From contig JAKQHT010000006.1 of assembly GCA_029557895.1 (NCBI GenBank), positions 1 through 44,181 of the forward strand: a stretch of DNA of 44,181 nucleotides, in the 5' to 3' direction. The stretch's first letter is position 1. Every line of letters starts with the position of its first letter. The DNA comes from Bacteroidota bacterium. GTDB taxonomy: Bacteria; Bacteroidota; Bacteroidia; Flavobacteriales; Flavobacteriaceae. Below the pieces are notes generated by a model. It was not told the DNA's origin and ran no database searches. It saw only the letters and a program-made list of their open reading frames with translations. This document shows, in pieces, positions 17,732-25,651 of the stretch. Both the position numbers and the translations under genes were made by a program.

Positions 17732-17783
17732 CCCTGTATAAAGCAATTGGCTCTGGGTTTTTAAAGTAACTTTGGATCCAATT

Positions 17784-18761
17784 TCAGGATACTCCATATT
17801 TTGCCATTAACTTTTTATGGATAATAAACGGATAGACCAAATAATAAAAAGAAATCAAGGCCAGTGTGGTCAGGATGATACCCACTGAAAGCCAGTTGGG
17901 CATCGTGTTGGAGTACCTTGTTACGTAGCCTTCGAGAAAACCAGCTGCAAAGGTAAATGGAAAAGTACTGATAAGGATTTTCACGCCGTCTTTCATGCCC
18001 ATTTTAAAAGAAGTCATCCGTGAGTAGGTTTTTGGGAATAGGATGCTTGCTCCCAAGATCAAACCTGCCGCACCTTCGATTGCGATAGCAAAAATTTCCA
18101 TACTTCCGTGTATCCAGATGCCCCGCACGCTTTCCCAAAGCACACCTTCTTTGTAAAAAAAATATTGGAACGCACCCACCATGATGCCATTGTACAGCAA
18201 TGAAAGACCTGTGCCCAACCCGCCGAAAACCCCAAGGATAAATGTGCGGATGCCCACATAGAGATTGTTGAGCGTGATGCCTATAAAACTTCCCCAGTTG
18301 CTACCGCTTTTATAAACGGCCACAGGGTCGCCGTTTTCGATGTTTTCGAGGGTCATGTTCACATACTGGTTGCCAAGGATAAGACGTACAAACGTGTCGT
18401 CATAAGCAGCCGATATGGCTCCGATGGCCATAAAGCTCCCAAAAATGATAAAAGCATAAACCATGTATCGCCTGTACTGGTAAACGATCAACGGGACTTC
18501 TGTTTTCCAAAAATGAGCAAATCGGTTGGTGTCCTCGCGTTTGGTCCTGTATATTTTTTGGAATGCCCTTGCTGCCAGATGGTTTAGATAGACAATGGTC
18601 TTGCTTTTAGGGTAATAGGTCTGGGCGTAGGCCAAATCGTTGATCAAATGAATGTAGAGCGAAGCCAGCTCGTCCGGGTTTTTTAGCTGTTTCCCAAAAA
18701 TAGCCTGTTCAAAATTGAGCCATTTTTCTTTATTTTGCCTTATGAATGCGACCTCTCTCAT
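17784..18761 (-). CDS. Stage II sporulation protein M-like (SpoIIM/DUF95) membrane protein
   Basis: I set the start at the ATG at 18759-18761 (MREVAFIRQNKEKWLNFE). An upstream extension of 50 codons is possible but has a Cys/His/Asn-rich, non-conserved look. The 325-residue product has a cytoplasmic helical N-terminus (about 1-95) and then five or six membrane segments. The family pattern GTGLSLLYNGIMVGAFQYFF and WIHGSMEIFAIAIEGAAGLILG is present. In non-sporulating bacteria SpoIIM-like proteins sit with RDD proteins and MoxR/DUF58 genes. Here the RDD gene is divergent, and the rest of the cluster lies 3.4 kb away beyond the TetR/methyltransferase/hydrolase block. Function in this setting is unknown. 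A -7-like TATTTTTG (complement of 18769-18776) would put the transcript start almost on the ATG. Confidence 0.9.
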   Translation of the reverse strand: MREVAFIRQNKEKWLNFEQAIFGKQLKNPDELASLYIHLINDLAYAQTYYPKSKTIVYLNHLAARAFQKIYRTKREDTNRFAHFWKTEVPLIVYQYRRYMVYAFIIFGSFMAIGAISAAYDDTFVRLILGNQYVNMTLENIENGDPVAVYKSGSNWGSFIGITLNNLYVGIRTFILGVFGGLGTGLSLLYNGIMVGAFQYFFYKEGVLWESVRGIWIHGSMEIFAIAIEGAAGLILGASILFPKTYSRMTSFKMGMKDGVKILISTFPFTFAAGFLEGYVTRYSNTMPNWLSVGIILTTLALISFYYLVYPFIIHKKLMAKYGVS

Positions 18762-18918
18762 AGAAGTCCAAAAATAAAAGAATAATATTGAATTTAGAAT
18801 TCGAGGTTGGTTATTTTTGATGTTTGGGCAGCAAGTCGGGCTTTGTCCATAATGTAAGTGAAACGTACAGGTTGCTTTGAAAATTCCAAAACTCAAATCG
18901 TTAAAAACCAATTGCTGA

Positions 18919-19662
18919 TTGGCTGAACTTCAGATAAATACTACCCAAAATGTCAATATCACCTTTACAGCTGCCAGTGTTGGGGAGCGTATTTTGGCAT
19001 ATTTGATTGATTGGGTGGTGAAGATAGCCTACATGATCGTCATTTACCAGATAATGTTCAATTTGTTGGGGGTAGATGGGTTCATGAAAAATATGGATCA
19101 GTGGTCGCAGATAGCATTGGTGGTGCTGTTTTATCTTCCGGTCGTTTTTTATACACTCATTTTTGAAACCCTGCTTGACGGACAGACCATTGGCAAGCGC
19201 ATCATGAAAATAAAAGTCGTGAAGATTGACGGATATCAAGCGACGGTTTCAGATTTTGTCATCAGGTGGCTGTTCAGGATTGTGGATATCAATATGCTTT
19301 CTGGAGTAGTAGCGCTCATAGCCATTGTTGCTAGCCCAAAGAGCCAGCGTTTGGGCGATATGACCGCTGGTACTGCAGTGATCAACCTTAAGAACACAAT
19401 AAACATTGGCCATACCATACTCGAGGATTTGGAAGACAGTTACCGGCCCAAATATCCCAATGTCATTAAACTGTCCGACAACGATGCGCGTATCATCAAA
19501 GAGACTTTCAATACGGCCAAGGCTTCAAGGGATTATGCGACCTTGTTAAAACTTCGGAACAAAATCGTGGAAGTGACCGAAATCAAAACCGAAGGCGAAA
19601 GCGATATGTTGTTTATCGAAACGGTGCTCAAGGACTATAATTTTTATACACAAAATATGTGA
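18919..19662 (+). CDS. RDD-family membrane protein
   Basis: The 247-residue protein begins at a TTG codon: an in-frame TGA lies directly before it (18916-18918), so no longer start exists, and the next residues (INTTQNVNITFTAASVGERILAYLIDW) match the start of RDD proteins. The conserved Arg and Asp residues of the RDD domain are visible in GERILAYLIDWVVK and in GQTIGKRIMKIKVVKIDG. Three or four membrane segments lie between residues 20 and 150, followed by a cytoplasmic helical tail of about 95 residues. RDD proteins are small polytopic membrane proteins, in some cases cation/H+ antiporters or transport-related. It diverges from the SpoIIM-like gene and belongs to the MoxR-type cluster. Confidence 0.88.
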   Translation: MAELQINTTQNVNITFTAASVGERILAYLIDWVVKIAYMIVIYQIMFNLLGVDGFMKNMDQWSQIALVVLFYLPVVFYTLIFETLLDGQTIGKRIMKIKVVKIDGYQATVSDFVIRWLFRIVDINMLSGVVALIAIVASPKSQRLGDMTAGTAVINLKNTINIGHTILEDLEDSYRPKYPNVIKLSDNDARIIKETFNTAKASRDYATLLKLRNKIVEVTEIKTEGESDMLFIETVLKDYNFYTQNM

Positions 19663-19664
19663 AA

Positions 19665-19729
19665 GCATGACAAAGCACAAAGTTTCGGTTTTCTAGTTTT
19701 TTTAGTGCCCCAACCCAGCTTTGTCATGC
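19665..19729. repeat. 12-bp perfect inverted repeat plus GTCATGCCGAACTT-type intergenic repeat
   Basis: GCATGACAAAGC (19665-19676) and GCTTTGTCATGC (19718-19729) are perfectly complementary, with 41 bases between. The right arm continues into CGAACTTGTTTTGGCATCC, where TGCC and GGCA form a second small palindrome. Sequences of the form GTCATGCTGAACTTGTTTCA are widespread short intergenic repeats in Flavobacteriia (general knowledge, copies not checked). As it follows the RDD stop by two bases, it could also stop transcription. Confidence 0.6.
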
Positions 19730-19773
19730 CGAACTTGTTTTGGCATCCTGTACATTTCAATTTCTGTTTCATA

Positions 19774-19805
19774 TTGTTTCTTTCTTCATTAATCATCTAT
19801 CTTTG
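19774..19805 (+). promoter_or_regulatory. Predicted Bacteroidota-type promoter for the TRIC-type gene
   Basis: TTG at 19774-19776, 21 bases of spacer, then TATCTTTG at 19798-19805, matching the -7 consensus TAnnTTTG exactly. Transcription would start near 19812, leaving a leader of about 25 bases before the ATG at 19837. Confidence 0.6.
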
Positions 19806-19836
19806 CACCCATTAATCAATGATGATCCTTAAATAA

Positions 19837-20439
19837 ATGCTTTATCAGGTCATAGAAGTTTTAGGTACTGCGTCATTTGCCATTTCGGGCGTATCGGTGG
19901 CCATGGGCAAAAAGTTGGACGGTTTTGGTGTGCTCATCATTGCCTTTGTGACATCTGTGGGAGGTGGAACGGTACGTGATGTTCTTATTGGGCAGGCGCC
20001 CGTGACCTGGATGACCAATATGACATATGTCTATGTGATTTTTGTGTCCACGGTGTTCACGATTTTTTTCAAAAGGATCATCGGTTTTTTGCGCACGTCC
20101 CTGTTTTTGTTCGACACCATTGGTATAGGGCTCTTTACTGTTGTTGGGGTCGAAAAAGGGATTATGGCGGGACTGCACCCAATTATTTGTATTTCCCTTG
20201 GTACCATAACCGCTTGTTTTGGCGGTGTCATACGTGATATTTTGTGCAATGAGATCCCGGTGGTTTTCAGAAAAGAAATCTATGCAACGGCCTGTATTGC
20301 TGGCGGATTGGTCTATTTTATTTTGAAAATGGCCTCGGTAAGCGATAACTTGGTCTTTATACTATCAGCGGCTGTGGTCATTGTTATAAGATTGGTGGTG
20401 GTGAAGTTTAAGATCAGCCTCCCAAGTATTTATAGGTAG
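19837..20439 (+). CDS. Trimeric intracellular cation channel (TRIC/UPF0126) family protein
   Basis: The 200-residue protein has about seven membrane segments and two copies of the family signature, VTSVGGGTVRDVLIG (about residues 38-52) and TACFGGVIRDILCNEIP (about 127-143). The internal duplication with GGGTxRD/GGxxRD motifs is typical of prokaryotic TRIC channels, annotated YicG/YadS-like. These are homotrimeric K+-permeable channels of the cytoplasmic membrane. It converges on the cyclophilin gene with only 5 bases between stops and no hairpin between them, so the two messages should overlap. Confidence 0.93.
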   Translation: MLYQVIEVLGTASFAISGVSVAMGKKLDGFGVLIIAFVTSVGGGTVRDVLIGQAPVTWMTNMTYVYVIFVSTVFTIFFKRIIGFLRTSLFLFDTIGIGLFTVVGVEKGIMAGLHPIICISLGTITACFGGVIRDILCNEIPVVFRKEIYATACIAGGLVYFILKMASVSDNLVFILSAAVVIVIRLVVVKFKISLPSIYR

Positions 20440-20444
20440 CATGC

Positions 20445-21149
20445 CTAATCAATAACCTCAATTTTTCTGATATACACGTTGTGTAGCGGCCATTCTGCAT
20501 CATCGGTCGGTTGGTCTGCAATCTTGTCCACCACGTCCATGCCACTTATGACCTTGCCAAAAGCTGTGTATTCGCCGTCCAAATGGTAGGCGCCGTTCGG
20601 GTTTTGTACAATGAAAAATTGATAGGGTGTTGCCATTTTATAAGCGTTTTCTATCTCGCTGCTCGGCATGCTCACCACGCCACGGTGGTGCTTAAACCCT
20701 TTTTTGGTGTCTGGCGGCAAGAGGTATCGGCCTATGTGGTTGCGCTTTTTAAAAAGCTCGGCCTCGTCACTACTGCCTCCCTGTATCACAAAATTCTTTA
20801 CCACCCTGTAAAACTGGCTGTTATCAAAATAATGCTGCTTGGTAAGAAAGATGAAATTGGCCCTATGGTATTTGGTTTCGGGAAACAATTGGATGTCAAT
20901 CGAGCCAAAATCGGTAGTAATGCGTACCTTGTCTTCCTTGTGTTTTTTGTCATATTCCTCAAAAAAATACAGCGCATTTTCATCTGTGAGCAACGGAAAC
21001 TCTCGCTTTTGCACTTGCGACGTGTCTTTTTTGGGCAGAGCTTCGGTTTTGTTTATTTCGGAGGGTGATGTTGTTTTTTTCTGATTGGATTGCTTATCTT
21101 CACAATTGCAAAGGAACAATAAGCCAAAGAGCACTATAAGAATTCTCAT
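20445..21149 (-). CDS. Cyclophilin-type peptidyl-prolyl isomerase lipoprotein
   Basis: The 234-residue protein has a lipoprotein signal with lipobox FLCNC, a Lys/Thr/Ser-rich linker to about residue 55, and a cyclophilin domain. Family features include ITTDFGSIDIQLFPE, YFDNSQFYRVVKNFVIQGG and GEYTAFGKVISGMDVVDKIA, with the catalytic Arg in FYRVV retained. It should catalyse cis-trans proline isomerisation in the periplasm or at the outer membrane. The start codon is only 4 bases from that of the divergent Nudix gene, so its promoter must lie inside the Nudix coding sequence; TATTTTTG (complement of 21185-21192) is a candidate -7 element. Confidence 0.93.
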   Translation of the reverse strand: MRILIVLFGLLFLCNCEDKQSNQKKTTSPSEINKTEALPKKDTSQVQKREFPLLTDENALYFFEEYDKKHKEDKVRITTDFGSIDIQLFPETKYHRANFIFLTKQHYFDNSQFYRVVKNFVIQGGSSDEAELFKKRNHIGRYLLPPDTKKGFKHHRGVVSMPSSEIENAYKMATPYQFFIVQNPNGAYHLDGEYTAFGKVISGMDVVDKIADQPTDDAEWPLHNVYIRKIEVID

Positions 21150-21153
21150 TTAT

Positions 21154-21795
21154 ATGGATTTTGGAACATTTTTAAAAGCAACGTCAAAAATAGGACAAAT
21201 TCCCTTGCCGGGCTTGGAGTCGCAGCTCAAAATGTCCCCACCGTTTCGCAGGTCGCTCATAGAGCAGCAACGCGATCTGGTGGCGCATTCCAAAAAAGCG
21301 GCCGTTGTATCGCTGTTCTACCCCGATGCACAGCAAGTTACAAAATTTATGTTGATTTTGAGAAAAACTTACAAAGGCGTCCACTCGGCGCAAATCGGAT
21401 TTCCCGGTGGGCGTATGGAAGTAACGGACAGGACATTAAAAGATACTGCTTTGCGGGAAACAGAGGAGGAGGTGGGCGTGCCAATGGCAAGCATCGAAAT
21501 CTTGAGGGAAATGACCGAAGTTTACATTCCGCCGAGCAATTTTACAGTATATCCATTTATTGGCATTGCGCGCACAACTCCCTTGTTTGTCAAGCAGGAC
21601 GAAGAAGTTGAAGACCTGATAGAGGTGTCGCTCTCCGATTTTTTGGACGAAAGCGCCGTGTGCATGGCTCCTGTGATGACATCGCTCGAAAAAGAGATTC
21701 CCGTGCCAGTGTTCCAGCTCAACGGTCATTTGGTGTGGGGCGCTACGGCCATGATGTTGAGTGAAACAAAAGACTTGTTAAAAAGGGTGTTGTGA
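21154..21795 (+). CDS. Nudix hydrolase, CoA pyrophosphatase type
   Basis: I chose the ATG at 21154 (MDFGTFLKATSKIGQIPLPG); an extension upstream would run into the cyclophilin gene on the other strand. The 213-residue product has the CoA-type UPF0035 motif (ILRKTYKGVHSAQIGFPGGR, about residues 68-87) immediately before the Nudix box, with GGRMEVTD and RETEEEVGV. Members hydrolyse CoA and related nucleotides to 4'-phosphopantetheine and 3',5'-ADP with Mg2+ or Mn2+. The pairing with a divergent cyclophilin looks like simple adjacency. Confidence 0.93.
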   Translation: MDFGTFLKATSKIGQIPLPGLESQLKMSPPFRRSLIEQQRDLVAHSKKAAVVSLFYPDAQQVTKFMLILRKTYKGVHSAQIGFPGGRMEVTDRTLKDTALRETEEEVGVPMASIEILREMTEVYIPPSNFTVYPFIGIARTTPLFVKQDEEVEDLIEVSLSDFLDESAVCMAPVMTSLEKEIPVPVFQLNGHLVWGATAMMLSETKDLLKRVL

Positions 21796-22011
21796 ATTTG
21801 TTAAGCTTTAAATCAAAAACATAATACATTGATTTATAGTTTAATGCTGTAATTTAATGTTGCTATGGTAAATGGTAAATTTTTTAGATGTCGTGACAAA
21901 ATTGAACAGCCGCCTTGTTTTCAAGCTTAAACCAGCACCATAGGGATTATTATTGATGAAAAACAATAAAACGGCGAAAACAACACAGACTGTTGATATC
22001 GTGAATAAAAT

Positions 22012-22044
22012 TTTGTCTTGTACAGAACGATTTTAGTAAATTTG
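22012..22044 (+). promoter_or_regulatory. Predicted promoter for the PlsC-like gene
   Basis: TTTG at 22012-22015, a 21-base spacer and TAAATTTG at 22037-22044 fit the Bacteroidota -33/-7 pattern (TTTG and TAnnTTTG). Transcription would start at about 22050, directly at the foot of the hairpin 22051-22080. Confidence 0.65.
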
Positions 22045-22050
22045 CTATCC

Positions 22051-22080
22051 GCATGGGAAAACGCCCCTTTCCGCCCATGC
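22051..22080 (+). other. Leader hairpin at the predicted 5' end of the PlsC-like mRNA
   Basis: GCATGGG (22051-22057) pairs perfectly with CCCATGC (22074-22080) around a 16-base loop containing CGCCCC. It starts where transcription is predicted to begin and is not followed by a T-run. A 5' stabilising stem is more likely than a terminator. A regulatory role is possible but not shown. Confidence 0.5.
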
Positions 22081-22111
22081 GCAGTAACATCACAAATCTG
22101 TTGAAAATATA

Positions 22112-22921
22112 ATGGGATTATTCAAAAGGAACCCGTTTGGGCATATACTTTTTATAAAAAAATGGCTTATCCGGATTTTGGGCGCGTTGACACATCGTCG
22201 ATACCGCGGCTTTAACGAACTCCAGATTGAGGGTTCGGAGATTATCAGGAATTTGCCGGACACAAACGTATTGTTCATATCCAACCACCAGACCTATTTT
22301 GCAGACGTCGTGGCCATGTTCCACGTATTTAATGCCAGTTTGAGCAACCGTGATGACAATATCAGAAATATCGGCTATCTGTGGCAGCCCAAGCTGAACT
22401 TGTACTATGTGGCAGCCAAAGAGACCATGAAAGCGGGGCTGTTGCCAAAAATATTGGCTTATGTCGGTTCCATAAGCATTGAGAGAACATGGCGATCCGA
22501 AGGAAAAGATGTAAACCGACAGGTCAAGATGAGCGATATTACCATGATAGCTAAAGCGCTCGATGATGGTTGGGTCATCACATTTCCGCAAGGCACAACC
22601 ACGCCGTTCAAGCCCATCAGGAAAGGAACGGCGCACATTATCAAACGGTACAAACCCATTGTTGTGCCTATCGTTATTGATGGTTTCAGGCGTTCTTTTG
22701 ATAAAAAGGGATTGAGGATCAAGAAAAAAAACATCCTTCAGTCGATGGAAATAAAGCAGCCTTTAGAAATTGATTACGACAATGAGTCCATTGACCAAAT
22801 TGTTGAAAAAATTGAATTTGCCATTGAGCAGCACCCATCATTTCTAAAAGTCATTCCCAAAGAAGTTTTAATGGAGGAAGAAGCCCTCAACCGACAACGG
22901 CGCTGGAAACTGGATGACTGA
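22112..22921 (+). CDS. 1-acyl-sn-glycerol-3-phosphate acyltransferase-like (PlsC family)
   Basis: The 269-residue protein has the PlsC block order: SNHQTYFADVVAMFH (block I, residues 57-71), GLLPKILAYVGSISIER (block II), FPQGTTTPFKPIRKGTA (block III, replacing FPEGTR) and IVVPIVIDGF (block IV). The family transfers acyl groups from acyl-ACP or acyl-CoA to lysophosphatidate at the membrane. In block I the His-Asp spacing is HX5D (H59, D65) rather than the usual HX4D, and block III has Gln in place of Glu. It may thus belong to a divergent subfamily with another acceptor. It stands alone with its own promoter. Confidence 0.85.
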   Translation: MGLFKRNPFGHILFIKKWLIRILGALTHRRYRGFNELQIEGSEIIRNLPDTNVLFISNHQTYFADVVAMFHVFNASLSNRDDNIRNIGYLWQPKLNLYYVAAKETMKAGLLPKILAYVGSISIERTWRSEGKDVNRQVKMSDITMIAKALDDGWVITFPQGTTTPFKPIRKGTAHIIKRYKPIVVPIVIDGFRRSFDKKGLRIKKKNILQSMEIKQPLEIDYDNESIDQIVEKIEFAIEQHPSFLKVIPKEVLMEEEALNRQRRWKLDD

Positions 22922-23038
22922 CCAATCCGAGTGGTTATCGGAATGAAATTTGAATTTGTAATTCATGCCAGGGTAAAGCATGTAATTTTATAATAATTGA
23001 TTTACAATAGATTGCATTTATTAACGTAATGCATCACT

Positions 23039-23680
23039 TTAAATATCCATTTTCTTCAATTCTTTGTAGTTTTTGTTCAATCGTTTCAATAGGAAACCGT
23101 AAATAATCCAGTAGAAAAACAGTAGGATGGAGATGGCGCCAATCAAGAACACGATTGTGACCGATATCATTCGAGCATAGAACACGAACAGGTTGCCGTT
23201 AGTGGCTGCTTGGTGCGCCATACTGGCAATCTGTGGGTTTTGATCAAACTGTATAAACAACGCAAAGCTGGTGGCAATTACCAAATACACCAAGTTGAAG
23301 GCTACATAGTTCTTTACCGTTCTTCGGGTTTTTAAAATGTTGTCCATAAGGGATTTGGTGTTGTCCGTTGCGGAAATTCTTTTGTAATTTCTAAAGAAAA
23401 GATAAAAGAAGTAAATGAGCACGCAATATCCGATAATGGTCAATGGTATGATGATATAGTCGGTATTGAGGTTGTCAAATTCTTTGATTTCCTTGCTGTC
23501 CTTAAAGGCAAAGGCGATGGCGGCCCAAAAGACAAACTCTAAAAGGCTAATAATGAATATCCATCGAACGATAGAAGAAGACCGCTTCAAGATCATCTTG
23601 TAGATATCGTTATGAGACAGTTTTGGAAAGTTGCTTTTGTCTTTCTTCCAGTCTTTTTTAAGTAATTCGAGTTCATCCAT
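23039..23680 (-). CDS. Membrane protein paired with ECF sigma factor (candidate anti-sigma)
   Basis: The 213-residue protein has a charged cytoplasmic N-terminus (MDELELLKKDWKKDKSNFPKL, then HNDIYKMILKRSSSIVRW, about residues 1-40). Four membrane segments follow, near residues 40-60, 75-97, 120-142 and 165-190. No named domain was recognised. It begins 4 bases after the ECF sigma factor gene, the usual place of a regulator of that sigma factor, and the N-terminal helix could bind sigma. The anti-sigma role is inferred from position and topology; no zinc or FecR motif is visible. Confidence 0.7.
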   Translation of the reverse strand: MDELELLKKDWKKDKSNFPKLSHNDIYKMILKRSSSIVRWIFIISLLEFVFWAAIAFAFKDSKEIKEFDNLNTDYIIIPLTIIGYCVLIYFFYLFFRNYKRISATDNTKSLMDNILKTRRTVKNYVAFNLVYLVIATSFALFIQFDQNPQIASMAHQAATNGNLFVFYARMISVTIVFLIGAISILLFFYWIIYGFLLKRLNKNYKELKKMDI

Positions 23681-23684
23681 AATC

Positions 23685-24179
23685 TTACGGATTTAATATT
23701 GTTTTTAATTTTGTCTTAACCCTGTTCATCTTCACTCTGGCATTAACTTCACTGATTCCCAGTGTGTCGCTGATTTCCCTATAATCTTTGTCCTCAAGGT
23801 ACAGAAACACCAAAGCCTTTTCTATGTCGTTCAGCTGGTGCACGGCTTGGTATAGGAGTTTAAGCTGTTCCTCCTCTGTATCGTCGTAAGGGTCTTCCTT
23901 TAGCTTGAACTCAACGGTTTCAATCTCGGAAGTATTGATTTTCCGCTTCGACTTTCTGTACAAAGTGATGGCGGTATTGAGTCCCACGCGGTACATCCAG
24001 GTGCTGAACTTTGCATCGCCCCTGAACTTCGGATAGGCTTTCCAAAGCTGTATTGCAATCTCTTGGAACAGGTCGTTGTGCGCTTCCTGATTGTCCGTGT
24101 ATATGCGGCAAACCTTGTGCACGATGTTTTGGTTTTCTTCCAACAAAGCGACAAAACTATGTTCTAATTTTTTGTCCAA
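23685..24179 (-). CDS. ECF-type sigma-70 family RNA polymerase sigma factor
   Basis: The 164-residue protein has sigma region 2 (HNDLFQEIAIQLWKAYPKF and FSTWMYRVGLNTAITLYRK, about residues 33-78) and region 4 (LVFLYLEDKDYREISDTLGI then SEVNARVKMNRVKTKLK, about 120-160). The length and lack of regions 1 and 3 are typical of ECF factors. It is the first gene of a two-gene unit with the membrane protein at 23039-23680. The regulon is unknown; the 171 bases upstream showed no clear promoter to me. Confidence 0.95.
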   Translation of the reverse strand: MDKKLEHSFVALLEENQNIVHKVCRIYTDNQEAHNDLFQEIAIQLWKAYPKFRGDAKFSTWMYRVGLNTAITLYRKSKRKINTSEIETVEFKLKEDPYDDTEEEQLKLLYQAVHQLNDIEKALVFLYLEDKDYREISDTLGISEVNARVKMNRVKTKLKTILNP

Positions 24180-24350
24180 TTCAAATAGGTTGGTTTATGT
24201 TGATTGATAAGTAGCGCATAAATTGATTTTGTTACAAACGCGAGAAATTTGCAATTGATATGCAGAGGGATTCATATTGAACTTATACTTTACTAAAAGC
24301 AATTTAATTTAATGAAAATTAATTTATTAATTATTTAATATAGATAAAAT

Positions 24351-25019
24351 CTATAATGTTTTTTTGATGCCCATAACGATACAATATTGTGCCAATGAAT
24401 AAGTGGTCATAACCAGTATGCCTGCAAATGGGAATGCCGACCAGAACTTATCGAGTGCCAACAGACTGTCTGAAACCACAAAAAACATGGCGCCAAAAAT
24501 CACAAAACGGTAGCCGATCGATGACGGTCCGCCCGACCTCAAAAAGGCAGTTGTTGCCATCAGCAATATAGCGGCGATGTATATCATGACCGGAAACAAC
24601 AGTTTCCCTATGCCGTCTATTATAAACTGGACAAGTATCGTAGCATATACGATTAACCCTAATACAAACCAACGGCCTTTTTTTGCCTTGTCTCTTTTTT
24701 GGAGGAACATGACGGTATAGGCTGCGTGTGCCAATAAAAACGATCCCAAACCAAGCATAAAGAATTTGGGTGTGCGATGTTCAAGCATCAGGAATACATC
24801 CCCCGCCAACGATAGTATGAGTGCCATAAGGGTAAGTGTCCTGACTTTTGCAGTTATTTGTTTTGAACCGTTCCAAAAGAACACCAGCAGTGATGTGACA
24901 ATCGCCGGCTTTGTGGCATATCGAAAAGAAGATAGTGACTCAATACCTATGCATGCCAGTTCGGCCAAAACAATGAATGCAAAAAGATAGGTAAATTTTT
25001 TTTCGGTTTTGGTTAGCAT
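24351..25019 (-). CDS. Lysoplasmalogenase (YhhN/TMEM86) family membrane protein
   Basis: The 222-residue protein consists of about eight hydrophobic segments with the family pattern RYATKPAIVTSLLVFF, ALILSLAGDVFLML and FFVVSDSLLALDKFW, including the conserved Lys and Asp residues. Characterised members (TMEM86B, a Legionella YhhN) hydrolyse the vinyl-ether bond of lysoplasmalogens. As plasmalogens are unusual in aerobic flavobacteria, the substrate here may differ. The gene stands alone between the ECF unit and the thioredoxin-like gene. Confidence 0.9.
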   Translation of the reverse strand: MLTKTEKKFTYLFAFIVLAELACIGIESLSSFRYATKPAIVTSLLVFFWNGSKQITAKVRTLTLMALILSLAGDVFLMLEHRTPKFFMLGLGSFLLAHAAYTVMFLQKRDKAKKGRWFVLGLIVYATILVQFIIDGIGKLLFPVMIYIAAILLMATTAFLRSGGPSSIGYRFVIFGAMFFVVSDSLLALDKFWSAFPFAGILVMTTYSLAQYCIVMGIKKTL

Positions 25020-25087
25020 ATGGTTATCGTGTGCTGTTCAGGGTTGTAGTTTTAAATTTTTTTGGCGTGAAATTGGGCAGTGCAAAA

Positions 25088-25642
25088 TCACTTCCACTTA
25101 ATGTTGCAACCAATACTTGGCTTTTGGTCCGCACTAATGGGGCTATGTTCCAGAAGCGCCTCAATGGCATTGCGAAGATCCTCTCCGTTGGGAGGAATGT
25201 TGTTGCCCGGTCTTGAGCTGTCCAATTGTCCGCGATAGACCAATTTTAGCCCGTTGTCGAATAAATAAAAATCCGGAGTGCAGGCTGCTTGGTAAGCTTT
25301 GGCGACTTGCTGTGTCTGATCATAGAGGTAGGGAAATATATATCCTTCGGTTTTGGCGGTTTCGCTCATTTTGTCGGGCGCGTCCTGGGGGTATTTTTCC
25401 ACATCATTGCTCGATATGGCAATACAATTTATGCCTTTGGATATGTAATCTTTGGCGAGTTTCACGATCTCCTGGTTCACGTGTTTTACAAAAGGACAGT
25501 GGTTGCAGATGAACATGATCACCGTGCCTTTTGTGCCCTTGCAGCCTGCGAGATCCACGAAGGTGTTGCTGACGGTGTCCAATAAGCCGAAATTGGCTGC
25601 TTTGGTGCCAAGTGGCAACATGGTTGATGGGGTTTGTGCCAT
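25088..25642 (-). CDS. Thioredoxin-like (redoxin/AhpC-TSA type) protein
   Basis: The 184-residue protein has a redoxin fold with MFICNHCPFVKHV, giving a CxxC pair at C46 and C49. LPLGTKAANFGLLDTVSNTFVDL at the N-terminus resembles AhpC/TSA proteins, and ACTPDFYLFDNGLKLVYRGQLD supplies the cis-Pro region. No signal peptide is seen, so it is probably cytoplasmic. It may be a peroxiredoxin-like or disulfide reductase. It diverges from the CsaA gene across 44 bases. Confidence 0.9.
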   Translation of the reverse strand: MAQTPSTMLPLGTKAANFGLLDTVSNTFVDLAGCKGTKGTVIMFICNHCPFVKHVNQEIVKLAKDYISKGINCIAISSNDVEKYPQDAPDKMSETAKTEGYIFPYLYDQTQQVAKAYQAACTPDFYLFDNGLKLVYRGQLDSSRPGNNIPPNGEDLRNAIEALLEHSPISADQKPSIGCNIKWK

Positions 25643-25651
25643 TGTTTTTGT

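Larger units (their letters stand above)
21796..22111. other. 316-bp intergenic region with promoter and leader of the acyltransferase gene
   Basis: No coding frame of note was found. The first 215 bases are AT-rich without visible structure. The last 100 hold a promoter-like pair and a GC-rich hairpin, listed separately, ahead of the PlsC-like gene. Confidence 0.6.
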
